Origin: Pseudomonas sp. B21-015
Lineage (GTDB): Bacteria > Pseudomonadota > Gammaproteobacteria > Pseudomonadales > Pseudomonadaceae
Direction: 5' to 3'
Assembly (NCBI RefSeq): GCF_024749285.1
Contig: NZ_CP087196.1
Location: forward strand, 6,200,001-6,264,000
DNA: 64,000 bases
Position 1 is the stretch's first letter. Each line of letters opens with the position of its first letter. Under the pieces are notes generated by a model that was given only the letters and a program-made list of their open reading frames with translations, had not been told where the DNA came from and searched no databases. This document shows positions 1-9,010 of the stretch, one piece after another. The translations under genes were made by a program, and so were the position numbers.

Positions 1-2
1 TG

Positions 3-353
3 GAAAACACTCAGGGCAAACTGGTCCGCGTCACCGCCGGTGAAGTGCTGGACGTGGCAGTGGACATCCGCCGCAGCTCGCCGCATTTCGGCAAATGGGT
101 CGCGGTGCGCCTGTCCGCCGACAACCATCGCCAACTCTGGGTGCCGGAAGGTTTTGCCCATGGTTTCGTGGTACTGAGTGATTTCGCCGAGTTCCTCTAC
201 AAAACCACCGACTACTACACCCCGTCGGCCGAGCGCAGCATTCGCTGGGACGACCCGGACCTGGGTATCGACTGGCAGCTGGACGAAGCACCGCAGTTGT
301 CCGCCAAGGACCAGGCCGCCGCGTTCTTGAAGGACGCTGAAGTCTTTTCCTGA
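3..353 (+). CDS. rmlC: dTDP-4-dehydrorhamnose 3,5-epimerase, 3' part (start outside window)
   Basis: This is the C-terminal 116 residues of an RmlC-type epimerase, the cupin enzyme that makes dTDP-4-dehydro-L-rhamnose for lipopolysaccharide rhamnose. The reading frame is open from base 3 to the TGA at 351-353. The segments DIRRSSPHFGKW, VPEGFAHGF and LYKTTDYY are family hallmarks; the last carries the conserved active-site tyrosine region. Family members are about 180 residues long, so roughly the first 65 residues, including part of the active site, lie left of the window. In P. aeruginosa rmlC is followed by dctB, as here. The end is normal, so this looks like an intact gene cut by the window edge. 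Confidence 0.93.
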   Translation, partial: ENTQGKLVRVTAGEVLDVAVDIRRSSPHFGKWVAVRLSADNHRQLWVPEGFAHGFVVLSDFAEFLYKTTDYYTPSAERSIRWDDPDLGIDWQLDEAPQLSAKDQAAAFLKDAEVFS

Positions 354-453
354 ATTCCTGTCTGAATTTTCACCGCCAGCGCGCACTTGATCCAAGGTGC
401 GCAGACTGCGCCCGCAAGCCTAGGCATAATGCGTCTATATCCATAGGCGCTTG

Positions 454-2268
454 ATGCTCATGACTCCGACCCTCCCCCGCAGACCCCGCTGGCGCAGCCT
501 GGCGCTACTCGCGCTGTGCCTGGCACCCTTGCTGTGGCCGCTGGAGCATCTGGCCGAGCGTTACTACCGCAGCGAACTGGCCGGGCAGAACCGTCAGACC
601 CTCGACCTCTACGTCGCCAACCTGCTGGGTACCCTGCACCGGTATGAAGTGCTGCCGCAGATTCTCAGCGAACTGCCCGCCCTGCGCGCGACATTGGCCG
701 CACCCGACGAGGGCGTGGTTCAAGGCAATGCCAATCGCCTGCTGAAAAACATCAGTGCCCAGACCGGCGCCGAAGTCATGTACCTGATGGACACCACTGG
801 CAAGACGCTGGCGGCCTCCAACTGGGACAAACACGACAGTTTCGTTGGCCGCAATTTCGCCTTCCGCCCTTATTTCAGTGAAGCCATGGCCGGGCGCCTT
901 GGGCGCTTCTTCGGCCTGGGCACCACCTCGGCCAAGCGCGGTTACTTCTTCGCCGCGGCGGTACGTGACCGCGAAAAAATCATCGGCGTGCTGGTGGTCA
1001 AGGTCGACCTCGACCACACCGAAAGCCTCTGGGGCAAAACCCCTGAACAACTGTTGGTCACCGACCACAACGGCGTGGTCATCCTCACGTCGCGGCCAGA
1101 GTGGCGTTTCCGTTCTACCCGTCCATTGAACGACGAAGAGCGTGAGGCCATCACCGCGGTTCAACCCTACCCGACCCGCGATCCCAAGCCATTGAATCTC
1201 GACCCCAATGCCTGGCTGACCCAAACCCGGCAGATCGAAGAAACCGGCTGGAGCGTCAGTATCCTTGCGCCGCGCACGCTGATCGACCGCCCGGTACGCA
1301 CGGTCCTGGCCATCGGCGGTGCAACGCTGTTGGTATTAATGCTGCTGCTCGGCCTGATGATGCAGCGTCGACGCCATTACCTGGACCGGATCGCCTTCGA
1401 AGGTAAAGCCCGCCAGGAACTGGAAGGCCGGGTCGCCGAACGGACCAGCGACCTCGAGGGCCTCAACCGTCGATTGAAACAGGAAGTGCTGGAGCGCGAA
1501 CACGCCCAGCAGGAACTGGTACGCGCCCAGGATGACCTGGTGCAAGCCGGCAAGCTCTCGGCGCTGGGGACGATGTCGGCGAGCATTAGCCATGAACTCA
1601 ACCAACCGCTGGCGGCAATCCGCAGCTACGCGGAAAACGCCGAAGTGCTGCTCGACCATCAGCGCACCGAGGATGCTCGCGGCAACCTCAAGCTGATCAG
1701 CGAATTGACCGGGCGCATGGCCTCGATCATCGCCCACCTGCGCGCCTTTGCCCGGCGTGATCGCCACGCCCCGGAAAGCGTGGCCCTGCAACCGGCACTG
1801 GACGACGCGCTGGCGTTACTGGCCAAGCGTCGGCGCAGCATGGAAGTCGAACTGATCCGTGACCTGCCGGCCGCCACCCTGTGGGTCGAAGCCGGGGAAA
1901 CCCGCTTGCGCCAGGTACTCGGCAATCTGCTGGCCAATGCCCTCGATGCCCTGACGGAAAAAGGCCCGCCGCGTAAACTCTGGTTGAGTGCCGAGTCCAC
2001 CGCCAACGGCGTCAACCTGTACATTCGCGACAACGGCCCCGGGTTCTGCCTGGAAGCGCTGGGTCGTGCCGGTGAGCCCTTCTACACCACCAAGACCCGC
2101 ACTCAGGGGCTTGGGCTGGGGCTGGCGATCTGCGACACCCTGATGCGCGCCTTCGGCGGTGAACTGTCGTTCTCCAACCACAAGGAAGGCGGCGCCCTGA
2201 TTACCCTGAAGTTGCGCGCAGGCGCACCGGGCGTGAGCCTGCAACCGTCCGAGGACCGAAGTGCATGA
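454..2268 (+). CDS. dctB: C4-dicarboxylate sensor histidine kinase DctB
   Basis: Membrane sensor kinase of about 604 residues. A hydrophobic segment at residues 15-30 and another near 285-305 bracket a periplasmic PDC/Cache-like sensor domain. A linker coiled coil follows (LEGRVAERTSDLEGLNRRL), then the HisKA box SISHELNQPLAAIR with phospho-acceptor His near residue 380, and a HATPase domain with DNGPGF and GLGLGLAI. The family senses succinate, malate and fumarate and phosphorylates DctD. The start is uncertain: ATG at 454 fits the AGGCG at about 444, while ATG at 460 is an alternative. It overlaps dctD by 4 bases (ATGA), so the two are co-translated. No dct transporter gene follows within the window. 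Confidence 0.92.
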   Translation: MLMTPTLPRRPRWRSLALLALCLAPLLWPLEHLAERYYRSELAGQNRQTLDLYVANLLGTLHRYEVLPQILSELPALRATLAAPDEGVVQGNANRLLKNISAQTGAEVMYLMDTTGKTLAASNWDKHDSFVGRNFAFRPYFSEAMAGRLGRFFGLGTTSAKRGYFFAAAVRDREKIIGVLVVKVDLDHTESLWGKTPEQLLVTDHNGVVILTSRPEWRFRSTRPLNDEEREAITAVQPYPTRDPKPLNLDPNAWLTQTRQIEETGWSVSILAPRTLIDRPVRTVLAIGGATLLVLMLLLGLMMQRRRHYLDRIAFEGKARQELEGRVAERTSDLEGLNRRLKQEVLEREHAQQELVRAQDDLVQAGKLSALGTMSASISHELNQPLAAIRSYAENAEVLLDHQRTEDARGNLKLISELTGRMASIIAHLRAFARRDRHAPESVALQPALDDALALLAKRRRSMEVELIRDLPAATLWVEAGETRLRQVLGNLLANALDALTEKGPPRKLWLSAESTANGVNLYIRDNGPGFCLEALGRAGEPFYTTKTRTQGLGLGLAICDTLMRAFGGELSFSNHKEGGALITLKLRAGAPGVSLQPSEDRSA

Positions 2269-3659
2269 CCATCGACAACCGCATCCAGGTCGTGTTGATC
2301 GACGACGATCCCCATCTACGCCAAGCATTGAGCCAGACCCTGGACCTGGCCGGCCTGAAGATCCTGCCGCTCGCTGAAGCCAAGGGCCTGGCCGGGCAAC
2401 TGGAACGCGACTGGCCGGGCGTGGTGGTCAGCGACATCCGCATGCCGGGCATGGACGGTATCGAACTGCTGACCGAACTCCACGCCCAGGACCCGGAACT
2501 GCCCGTGCTGCTGATCACCGGCCACGGCGACGTACCGCTGGCGGTACAAGCCATGCGCGCCGGGGCTTATGACTTTCTGGAAAAACCTTTCGCCAGCGAC
2601 GCCTTGCTCGACAGCGTGCGCCGTGCCCTGGCCCTGCGCCGGCTAGTGCTGGACAACCGCAGCCTGCGCCTGGCCCTGAGCGACCGCAACGAGCTGAGCG
2701 CTCGACTGGTCGGACAATCGGCGCCGATGCTGCGCCTGCGTGAGCAGATCGGTGCACTGGCGGCGACCAAGGCCGATGTGCTGATCCTCGGCGAAACCGG
2801 TGCGGGCAAAGAAGTGGTGGCCCGCGCGCTGCACGACCTGTCGAGTCGGCGTAACGGCCCGTTCGTGGCAATCAACGCCGGGGCCCTGGCCGAGTCGGTG
2901 GTGGAAAGCGAGCTGTTCGGTCACGAGCCAGGCGCCTTCACCGGCGCGCAGAAACGTCGTATCGGCAAGTTCGAATTCGCCAATGGCGGAACATTGTTCC
3001 TCGATGAAATCGAAAGCATGAGCCTGGACGTGCAGGTGAAATTGCTGCGCTTGCTGCAAGAACGGGTCGTCGAGCGACTGGGCGGCAACCAACAGATCCC
3101 GCTGGATATCCGCATCATCGCCGCGACCAAGGAAGATCTGCGTCAATCCGCCGATCAGGGCCGCTTCCGCGCCGACTTGTATTACCGCCTGAACGTCGCG
3201 CCGCTACGCATTCCGCCGCTGCGCGAGCGCGGCGAAGATGCGCTGGTGCTGTTCCAGCATTTCGCCGATGAAGCCAGTGCCCGCCACGGCTTGCCGCCCC
3301 ATGAATTGCAACCGGGGCACCGGGCGCTGCTGTTGCGCCATACCTGGCCAGGTAATGTGCGCGAACTGCAGAACGCCGCTGAACGTTTTGCCCTGGGCCT
3401 GGAACTGGCCCTGGACAACAGCGCGCCGGAGGGTGGCGTCGGCAGCACGATTGAAGTGGTCAGCGGCGGTTTGAGCGAGCAAGTGGAGAACTTCGAAAAG
3501 AGCCTGATTGCCGCCGAACTGGCGCGCTCCCACAGCTCCGTGCGCAGCCTCGCCGAAGCGCTTGGCATTCCGCGGAAAACCTTGCATGACAAACTGCGCA
3601 AGCATGGCCTGAACTTCGCCGACGGCGGCGCCGGTAACCCCACCGACGATGTCGATTGA
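2265..3659 (+). CDS. dctD: Sigma-54-dependent response regulator DctD
   Basis: NtrC-family activator of 464 residues. The receiver domain (1-120) has its phospho-acceptor Asp near residue 57 (VVSDIRMPG). The AAA+ sigma-54 interaction domain (about 145-375) has Walker A GETGAGKE (176-183) and the sigma-54 contact loop GAFTGA (223-228). A Fis-type helix-turn-helix at the C-terminus contains LAEALGIPRKTLHDKLRKH. Known DctD proteins activate dicarboxylate transporter genes with sigma-54. The gene starts inside the dctB stop codon, giving a translationally coupled two-component pair. All catalytic motifs are intact. Confidence 0.93.
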   Translation: MTIDNRIQVVLIDDDPHLRQALSQTLDLAGLKILPLAEAKGLAGQLERDWPGVVVSDIRMPGMDGIELLTELHAQDPELPVLLITGHGDVPLAVQAMRAGAYDFLEKPFASDALLDSVRRALALRRLVLDNRSLRLALSDRNELSARLVGQSAPMLRLREQIGALAATKADVLILGETGAGKEVVARALHDLSSRRNGPFVAINAGALAESVVESELFGHEPGAFTGAQKRRIGKFEFANGGTLFLDEIESMSLDVQVKLLRLLQERVVERLGGNQQIPLDIRIIAATKEDLRQSADQGRFRADLYYRLNVAPLRIPPLRERGEDALVLFQHFADEASARHGLPPHELQPGHRALLLRHTWPGNVRELQNAAERFALGLELALDNSAPEGGVGSTIEVVSGGLSEQVENFEKSLIAAELARSHSSVRSLAEALGIPRKTLHDKLRKHGLNFADGGAGNPTDDVD

Positions 3660-3699
3660 GCTACCGTCAACTCATCATCTTCAAACAAGAGGCCTTTGA

Positions 3700-4155
3700 A
3701 TGAACCGCGACTGTCGTCACCTGGAATCGATCCTCCACCACGACATCCCTCTCACGCGGGACATGGGCCTCAAGGTGCTCGACTGGCACGATCAACAACT
3801 GCGCCTGCACCTGCCGCTTGCGGCCAACGTCAATCACAAGAGCACCATGTTCGGCGGCAGCCTGTATTGCGGCGCAGTGCTGGCCGGCTGGGGCTGGCTG
3901 CATTTGCGCCTGCGCGAAGAAGGCATCGAAGACGGGCACATCGTGATTCAGGAAGGGCAGATCAACTATCCGCTGCCGGTCACCTCTGACGCGACGGCGA
4001 TTTGCCTGGCGCCAAGTGCGGCCGTGTGGAGGAAGTTTCTGGCGATGTATCGACGCTATGGGCGGGCGCGGTTGACACTGCATTCGCGGATCGTGAATAC
4101 CGGGAGCGAAGAGGATGCGGTGAGGTTTACCGGGCAGTACGTCCTTCACCGATGA
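3700..4155 (+). CDS. YiiD C-terminal-domain-like putative thioesterase
   Basis: A 151-residue protein resembling the hot-dog thioesterase domain found at the C-terminus of E. coli YiiD. The pattern NVNHKSTMFGGSLYCGAVLAGWGW matches the region where hot-dog enzymes place their substrate-binding helix. It is short, cytoplasmic, and lacks a signal peptide. It follows dctD by 40 bases in the same direction and could be read from the same transcript, though no functional link is evident. The substrate is unknown. The start ATG at 3700 is preceded by AAGAGG at about 3688, a good ribosome-binding site. Confidence 0.75.
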   Translation: MNRDCRHLESILHHDIPLTRDMGLKVLDWHDQQLRLHLPLAANVNHKSTMFGGSLYCGAVLAGWGWLHLRLREEGIEDGHIVIQEGQINYPLPVTSDATAICLAPSAAVWRKFLAMYRRYGRARLTLHSRIVNTGSEEDAVRFTGQYVLHR

Positions 4156-4157
4156 CT

Positions 4158-4259
4158 GATCGTTCCCACGCTCTGCGTGGGAATGCAGCCCGTGACGCTC
4201 CGCGTCACTGGACGCGGAGCGTCCCTGGAGGCATTCCCACGCAGAGCATGGGAACGATC
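4158..4259. repeat. Paired inverted repeat, GATCGTTCCCACGC family
   Basis: The two ends, GATCGTTCCCACGCTCTGCG and its near-exact inverse, lie about 100 bases apart with a further internal palindrome (GACGCTCCGCGTC). It lies between the convergent ends of the thioesterase gene and cysQ. Related single or paired copies occur at 19464-19495, 37453-37563 and 56077-56107. It is a REP-like intergenic palindrome and may also help terminate transcription from both sides. Confidence 0.85.
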
Positions 4260-5093
4260 TTAGTTGCGAGCCAAAGCCAACAACTTCTCCCGCCATACCG
4301 CCTTAGCCGGCAGCGCCAAAAAGAACTCATTCAACAACGACTCCCGCGCCGGATAACAGAACGGCTCACCATTCAAATCCAGTACCTCACCGCCCGCGCC
4401 TTCCAGCACACCTTGCGCCGCTGCGGTATCCCACTGCGAAGTCGGCGCCAACCGTGGATAACAATCCGCCGCCCCTTCCGCCAGCAGGCAAAACTTCAGC
4501 GAACTGCCGATGTTGGCCAATTGCAGCTCACCCAGGCTGTCGCTCAACCCCGCGAGTAACCGCTCCTGTTCAGGGCTCGAATGCCGACGACTGGCGACCA
4601 CCGTGAAGGCTTCACCCACAGCCGGAACCTCACGAACCTGAATCGGCAACGGCTCGGCACCCTGATCGCCACGCCAGGCCCCGAACCCGGCACCGCCGAC
4701 ATAAAAACGCCCGTTGGTGGGCATCGACACCACGCCGAACACCACACGCCCCTGCTCGATCAGCGCAATGTTGACGGTGAACTCTTCGCTGCCGGAAATG
4801 AACTCCTTGGTCCCGTCCAACGGGTCGACCAGCCACCAGCGCTGCCAGCCGGCGCGCACGCTCTGGGGAATGTTGGCGTCCTCTTCGGACAACACCGGGA
4901 TGCTCGGATCCAACGCCGTCAACCCGGCCAGAATCACATGGTGAGCGGCCATGTCGGCGGCCGTGACCGGGGAATCATCGGACTTTGCCGTCACGGCAAC
5001 ATTGACGCGCCAGAACGGCAGGATCGCCTCGCCTGCCTTTAAAGCCAGTTCAACGACCGGCGCCATCAACGGATGGGGAAAGTTCAACTTCAT
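4260..5093 (-). CDS. cysQ: 3'(2'),5'-bisphosphate nucleotidase CysQ
   Basis: A 277-residue inositol-monophosphatase-fold enzyme that removes the 3' phosphate from PAP/PAPS, clearing a by-product of sulfate assimilation. Metal and substrate motifs are visible: SEED in VLSEEDANIP, DPLDGTKEF (the DPxDGT motif), and WDTAAAQGVLEGAGG near the C-terminus. The length is normal. The start codon overlaps the 3' end of nudE by 4 bases, so nudE and cysQ form an operon on the minus strand, the order also seen in P. aeruginosa. Confidence 0.93.
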   Translation of the reverse strand: MKLNFPHPLMAPVVELALKAGEAILPFWRVNVAVTAKSDDSPVTAADMAAHHVILAGLTALDPSIPVLSEEDANIPQSVRAGWQRWWLVDPLDGTKEFISGSEEFTVNIALIEQGRVVFGVVSMPTNGRFYVGGAGFGAWRGDQGAEPLPIQVREVPAVGEAFTVVASRRHSSPEQERLLAGLSDSLGELQLANIGSSLKFCLLAEGAADCYPRLAPTSQWDTAAAQGVLEGAGGEVLDLNGEPFCYPARESLLNEFFLALPAKAVWREKLLALARN

Positions 5094-5656
5094 GGCAGGA
5101 ATACCCCACGCTGAGTCAGCAGGTCACGGGCCAGATACAGCGCCGCCAAGGCACGGCCCTCAGTGAATCGCGGATTCTGCGCCAACGCCGACAATTCACG
5201 CAGGTTGATCTTGTCCACGCCCATCGGCTCGGGTTCGTCGCCCTCCAGGCGTTCTTCGTACAGATCGGTGGCCAGCACCACCTGAATCTTCTGGCTCATG
5301 TAGCCGGGTGACAACGACAACTCGGTCAGATGCTCCAGCTGCCCCGCGCCATACCCGGCCTCTTCCTTGAGCTCCCGCTCGGCCGCCGCCAGCACGTCTT
5401 CGCCCGGTTCGATCAAGCCTTTGGGCAGGGACAGTTCGTAGGCATCGGTGCCGCCGCAGTATTCCTCCACCAGCACCGCGTGGTCCGCGTCGAGCATCGC
5501 CACGATCATCACCGCGCCATAACCGGCGCCTTTGCCGACCAGGCGCTCGTAAGTACGTTCCACGCCGTTGGAAAAGCGCAACTTCAGCTCTTCGACACAG
5601 AATAGTCGGCTGGTGGCGACAATCTCGCGGGCGAGTACGGTGGGTTTCTGGCGCAT
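5090..5656 (-). CDS. nudE: ADP compounds hydrolase NudE
   Basis: A 188-residue Nudix hydrolase expected to cleave ADP-ribose, NADH and Ap3A-type dinucleotides. The Nudix box is complete at about residues 80-102: GLIEPGEDVLAAAERE followed by LKEEAGY, which fits the GX5EX7REUXEEXGU pattern. It is the first gene of a two-gene minus-strand unit with cysQ, and diverges from yrfG across a short intergenic region. Length and motifs are as expected for NudE. Confidence 0.92.
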   Translation of the reverse strand: MRQKPTVLAREIVATSRLFCVEELKLRFSNGVERTYERLVGKGAGYGAVMIVAMLDADHAVLVEEYCGGTDAYELSLPKGLIEPGEDVLAAAERELKEEAGYGAGQLEHLTELSLSPGYMSQKIQVVLATDLYEERLEGDEPEPMGVDKINLRELSALAQNPRFTEGRALAALYLARDLLTQRGVFLP

Positions 5657-5728
5657 AAGAGGCTCCTTGGCGTAAGCGGGTTACTATACCCGGCCTATCC
5701 TTAATGCTGGTCAGTTAAGCGCAATTCA

Positions 5729-5750
5729 TGTGGGAGCGGGCTTGTGGCTA
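5729..5750. repeat. Single, partly decayed REP half
   Basis: TGTGGGAGCGGGCTTG matches the left arm of the common REP of this genome, but the expected GCTCGCGA end is replaced by TGGCTAGG. It lies in the divergent nudE/yrfG intergenic region. Confidence 0.6.
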
Positions 5751-5828
5751 GGGGGCTTGAATGACTGGCATCAGGCCTATCCTGATTGTTTACCTCGGAT
5801 ATCTTTTTTACCGCTGGAGAAGTTTTTT

Positions 5829-6491
5829 ATGTCCCTGCTGCCCTGGCGCGACATCGATACCGTTCTGCTGGATATGGACGGCACGCTGCTGGACCTGCAC
5901 TACGACAACCATTTCTGGATGGAGCATCTGCCAAAGCGTTATGCCGAGCTGCACGGAGTGAGCCTGGCCATGGCGGAGCTGGAATTGCAGCCGCTGTTCG
6001 AACGCCATGCCGGTCAGTTGCAGTGGTACTGCCTGGACTTCTGGAGCGCCGAGCTGAAGCTGTCGGTGCGCGAGCTGAAACTGGAAACCGCACACCTGAT
6101 TGCCCTGCGTCCGGATGCGGACACTTTTCTGGCGGCGATCAAACAGGCCGGCAAGCGTGTGGTGCTGATCACCAACGCCCACCGCGACTCGCTGTCATTG
6201 AAGCTGGAAAAAATTGAACTGGCGTCCTATTTCGAGCGGTTGATCAGCTCCCACGATTACGGTTTTGCCAAGGAAGACCCGCAGTTCTGGGATGCCTTGC
6301 AGGCCGACATCGGCTTCGACCCGGCGCACAGTCTGTTTATCGACGATACGTTGCCGATTCTGCGCAGTGCTCGCAATTTTGGCGTGGCACACCTGTTGGC
6401 CGTGAGCGAGCCAGACAGCCGCAAAGGGCCGAAGGACACTGCCGAGTTTGCGGCGGTGGGGGATTATCGGGAGCTCATTGCAGGGCTTTAG
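5829..6491 (+). CDS. yrfG: GMP/IMP nucleotidase YrfG (HAD family)
   Basis: HAD-superfamily phosphatase of 220 residues. Motif I is DMDGT with the nucleophile at Asp15 and acid/base Asp17. Motif II is LITNAH, and motif III/IV is seen in KEDPQFWDAL and FIDDTLPIL. E. coli YrfG dephosphorylates GMP and IMP. I chose the ATG at 5829, preceded by GGAG at about 5815, because homologues begin just before the HAD motif; an upstream in-frame start would add 33 residues with no similarity to the family. It diverges from nudE. Confidence 0.9.
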   Translation: MSLLPWRDIDTVLLDMDGTLLDLHYDNHFWMEHLPKRYAELHGVSLAMAELELQPLFERHAGQLQWYCLDFWSAELKLSVRELKLETAHLIALRPDADTFLAAIKQAGKRVVLITNAHRDSLSLKLEKIELASYFERLISSHDYGFAKEDPQFWDALQADIGFDPAHSLFIDDTLPILRSARNFGVAHLLAVSEPDSRKGPKDTAEFAAVGDYRELIAGL

Positions 6492-6504
6492 ACCGAGTCG
6501 CCTG

Positions 6505-6600
6505 CATCGCGGGCAAGCCTCGCTCCCACAGGGTCTGTGTCGTTCGCATCCTTCGTTAACGACACAATTCCTGTGGGAGCGAGGCTTGCCCGCGAAAGCG
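6505..6600. repeat. REPIN (paired inverted REPs)
   Basis: CGCGGGCAAGCCTCGCTCCCACA and its inverse CTGTGGGAGCGAGGCTTGCC flank about 45 bases. It sits between the convergent ends of yrfG and the LysM/BON gene. Confidence 0.9.
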
Positions 6601-6610
6601 ATCTCAAGCC

Positions 6611-7051
6611 TTACTCAGGAATCCGCAACACCTGCCCCGGATAGATCTTGTCCGGGTGTGAAAGCATTGGTTTGTTGGCCTCGAAGATTTTGTTGTACTT
6701 GTTCGCGTCGCCGTATTCGGCCTTGGAAATCGCGCTGAGGGTGTCGCCCTTTTTGACGGTGACGAACCGCGCCGCCTGAGCAACCGGGCCGGTCACAGTA
6801 ATCTGGTCATCCACACTACCGACACCGGCAATATTGCCCACGGCCAGCAGAATCTTTTCCTTCTCTTCCTGGCTTGCCACTTCGCCGGTGACAGTGACTT
6901 TGTCGCCATCAATGGTCGCCTGAACATTCGGGCTACCCAGGCCGACCTTGCTGATGTGTTCCTTCAACTGCTCGCTGGCGTTGGTATTGCCAGGCGTCAG
7001 CAGATCGATAAGTTTTTCGCCTGCTTCTTTCACAAAGCTAAAAATACTCAT
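6611..7051 (-). CDS. kbp: BON/LysM-domain potassium-binding protein Kbp (YgaU-like)
   Basis: A 146-residue soluble protein with a BON domain (about residues 25-85, including [16 protein letters not shown]) followed by a LysM domain (about 93-145, including [19 protein letters not shown]). This architecture is that of E. coli Kbp/YgaU, a cytoplasmic K+-binding protein induced under osmotic stress. There is no signal peptide. The ATG at 7051 is chosen because [11 protein letters not shown] is the conserved family N-terminus; a longer upstream reading frame exists but has no similarity to the family. It diverges from the LysR gene. Confidence 0.88.
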   Translation of the reverse strand: MSIFSFVKEAGEKLIDLLTPGNTNASEQLKEHISKVGLGSPNVQATIDGDKVTVTGEVASQEEKEKILLAVGNIAGVGSVDDQITVTGPVAQAARFVTVKKGDTLSAISKAEYGDANKYNKIFEANKPMLSHPDKIYPGQVLRIPE

Positions 7052-7188
7052 GGTGCACACTCCTTGGGATTCAGGTTCCAGACGCCCAAGACTAGACCAG
7101 TCTTCCGGAGCCCGGTTCCCGGCCGACCAATGACCCAACTCCGCGCAGGCGGTAGAATCGCGAACCTTGCCCGCGCCCTGGAGCGAAG

Positions 7189-8076
7189 ATGGACATCAAG
7201 CAGCTCAAATTCCTCATCGCTCTCGACGAAACCCGGCACTTCGGCCAGGCCGCCGCGCGCTGTCACATCACCCAGCCGACCCTGTCCATGCGCCTGCGCA
7301 GCCTCGAAGAAGAGCTCGAACTGCCGCTGGTCAACCGCGGCCAACGCTTCGAAGGTTTCACCGCGCCGGGCGAGCGCGTGCTGGCGTGGGCACGTACGGT
7401 GCTGGCGGCTTACGACGGTTTGCAGGCCGAAGCGGCAGCCTGTCGTGGCAACCTCGTGGGTACGTTGCGTCTGGGCGTGGTGCCGCTGTCGAGCTTCGAC
7501 CCGGTGCCACTGATGCAACGCCTGCATGCCGAGCATCCGAACCTGCGCTTCGAACTCTCGGCCCTGAGTTCCGAACAGATCCTCGAACAACTGGCGAACA
7601 ACCGTCTCGACCTCGGCGTGTCGTACCTGGAGCGTCTGGATGGCGAGCGCTTCGATTCCCTGGCCTTCAACGAAACCCGCATGGGCCTGCTCTACGATCA
7701 ACGCTTCTTCAGTTTCGGCGAGGCGCCACTGAGCTGGGAGTCGCTGATCGAACTGCCGATGGGCATGCTCACCAGCGGCATGCATTTTCGCCAGTCCATC
7801 GACCATAACTTCCACAGCCGTGGCCTGACCCCACAGCCGTTGCTGCAAACCGATGCGGTCCACCAATTGTTACAGGCGGTACACGGCGGCCTGTGTTGCG
7901 CGGTCATGCCGCTGAACGGCGGCCTTGAAAACCTCACCGATCACTTGCGTCTGCAACCTATCGAAAGCGCCCAGACCCTCGCCCGGCTGGGGCTGATCAT
8001 GCGTCGCAGCGCTCCGCGTTCGGCCTTGGCAGAAGCCTGTTTTGCGATCTATCAGAAATCACTGACAGACACTTGA
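7189..8076 (+). CDS. LysR-family transcriptional regulator next to formate dehydrogenase genes
   Basis: A 295-residue LysR regulator. The winged HTH is at residues 1-60 ([20 protein letters not shown] then [20 protein letters not shown]), and the effector domain runs from about 90 to 290. It lies directly upstream of fdhD and the molybdoenzyme gene in the same direction, an arrangement shared with other Pseudomonas. Control of those genes is likely but inferred. The effector is unknown. The start ATG at 7189 follows GAGCGAAG. Confidence 0.88.
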   Translation: MDIKQLKFLIALDETRHFGQAAARCHITQPTLSMRLRSLEEELELPLVNRGQRFEGFTAPGERVLAWARTVLAAYDGLQAEAAACRGNLVGTLRLGVVPLSSFDPVPLMQRLHAEHPNLRFELSALSSEQILEQLANNRLDLGVSYLERLDGERFDSLAFNETRMGLLYDQRFFSFGEAPLSWESLIELPMGMLTSGMHFRQSIDHNFHSRGLTPQPLLQTDAVHQLLQAVHGGLCCAVMPLNGGLENLTDHLRLQPIESAQTLARLGLIMRRSAPRSALAEACFAIYQKSLTDT

Positions 8077-8170
8077 TCGACGCCATCTATCGGTAGATCA
8101 GTAATAGCGATTAGACGCGACATGTTGACGCGCCTAGGCTTAAAGCTGACCAAACCGTCGGTGATGCCTA

Positions 8171-9010
8171 ATGAACGCCAAGCGCCCCGGCTGCGCGGCG
8201 CCTGCTCTTGAAACGCCCGCGCCCACCGCAAGCCAGACATACAGTTACTGCAACCTTGAATACTCCGAATCGTCCAGCACCGCGCTGGCCGAGGAAGTTG
8301 CATTGGCGATCGCCTACAACGGCATCAGCCAGGCGGTCATGTTGGTGACGCCGACGGATCTTGAAGACTTCATCGTCGGCTTCAGCCTCGGCAGCGGCAT
8401 CATCGAAGACGCTTCAGACATCTACGACTTGCAACTCAGCGGCTCGGGGTCGGCGCAATACGCACAAGTGACCATCGCCAACCGCGCCTTCTGGAACCTC
8501 AAGCAGCAGCGTCGGCAACTGGCCGGCACCAGCGGTTGCGGGCTCTGCGGCGTGGAAGCGGTGGAGCAAGCATTGCCCGATCTCAAAGTACTGCCCGGCG
8601 CCCCGCTGCCCCCGGCCGAATGGCTGGACGGTTTGCGCCATCGCATCGCTGAATTCCAGCCTTTGGGCCAGTATTGCGGCGCGGTGCATGCGGCGGTGTT
8701 CATGAATGGCAAAGGCGAATTGCTGCTGGGCCGTGAAGACATCGGCCGGCACAACGCCCTCGACAAGCTGATCGGCGGGTTGATCCGCCAGAAAATTCCG
8801 ACCACCAATGGCCTGGCGATTGTCACCAGCCGTTGCAGCCTCGAATTGATCCAGAAAGTGTTACGCGCCGGCATCCAGACCCTGGTCAGCCTGTCGTCGC
8901 CCACGGGCCTGGCCGTGCAATGGGCCCGTCGACACAACCTCAACCTCATCCACCTGCCGCAGAAAAGTGCGCCGCGGGTCTACAGCCCCGCGACGGAGAA
9001 TCAAGCGTGA
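8171..9010 (+). CDS. fdhD: Formate dehydrogenase sulfurtransferase FdhD
   Basis: A 279-residue FdhD protein. In the family, FdhD transfers sulfur from IscS to the molybdenum cofactor and is needed for active formate dehydrogenases. The conserved CxxC loop is present at Cys123 and Cys126 (SGCGLCGVEA), and GREDIGRHNALDKLIGG is a family signature. The gene overlaps the following molybdoenzyme gene by 4 bases (GTGA), a strong sign that it serves that enzyme. Confidence 0.93.
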   Translation: MNAKRPGCAAPALETPAPTASQTYSYCNLEYSESSSTALAEEVALAIAYNGISQAVMLVTPTDLEDFIVGFSLGSGIIEDASDIYDLQLSGSGSAQYAQVTIANRAFWNLKQQRRQLAGTSGCGLCGVEAVEQALPDLKVLPGAPLPPAEWLDGLRHRIAEFQPLGQYCGAVHAAVFMNGKGELLLGREDIGRHNALDKLIGGLIRQKIPTTNGLAIVTSRCSLELIQKVLRAGIQTLVSLSSPTGLAVQWARRHNLNLIHLPQKSAPRVYSPATENQA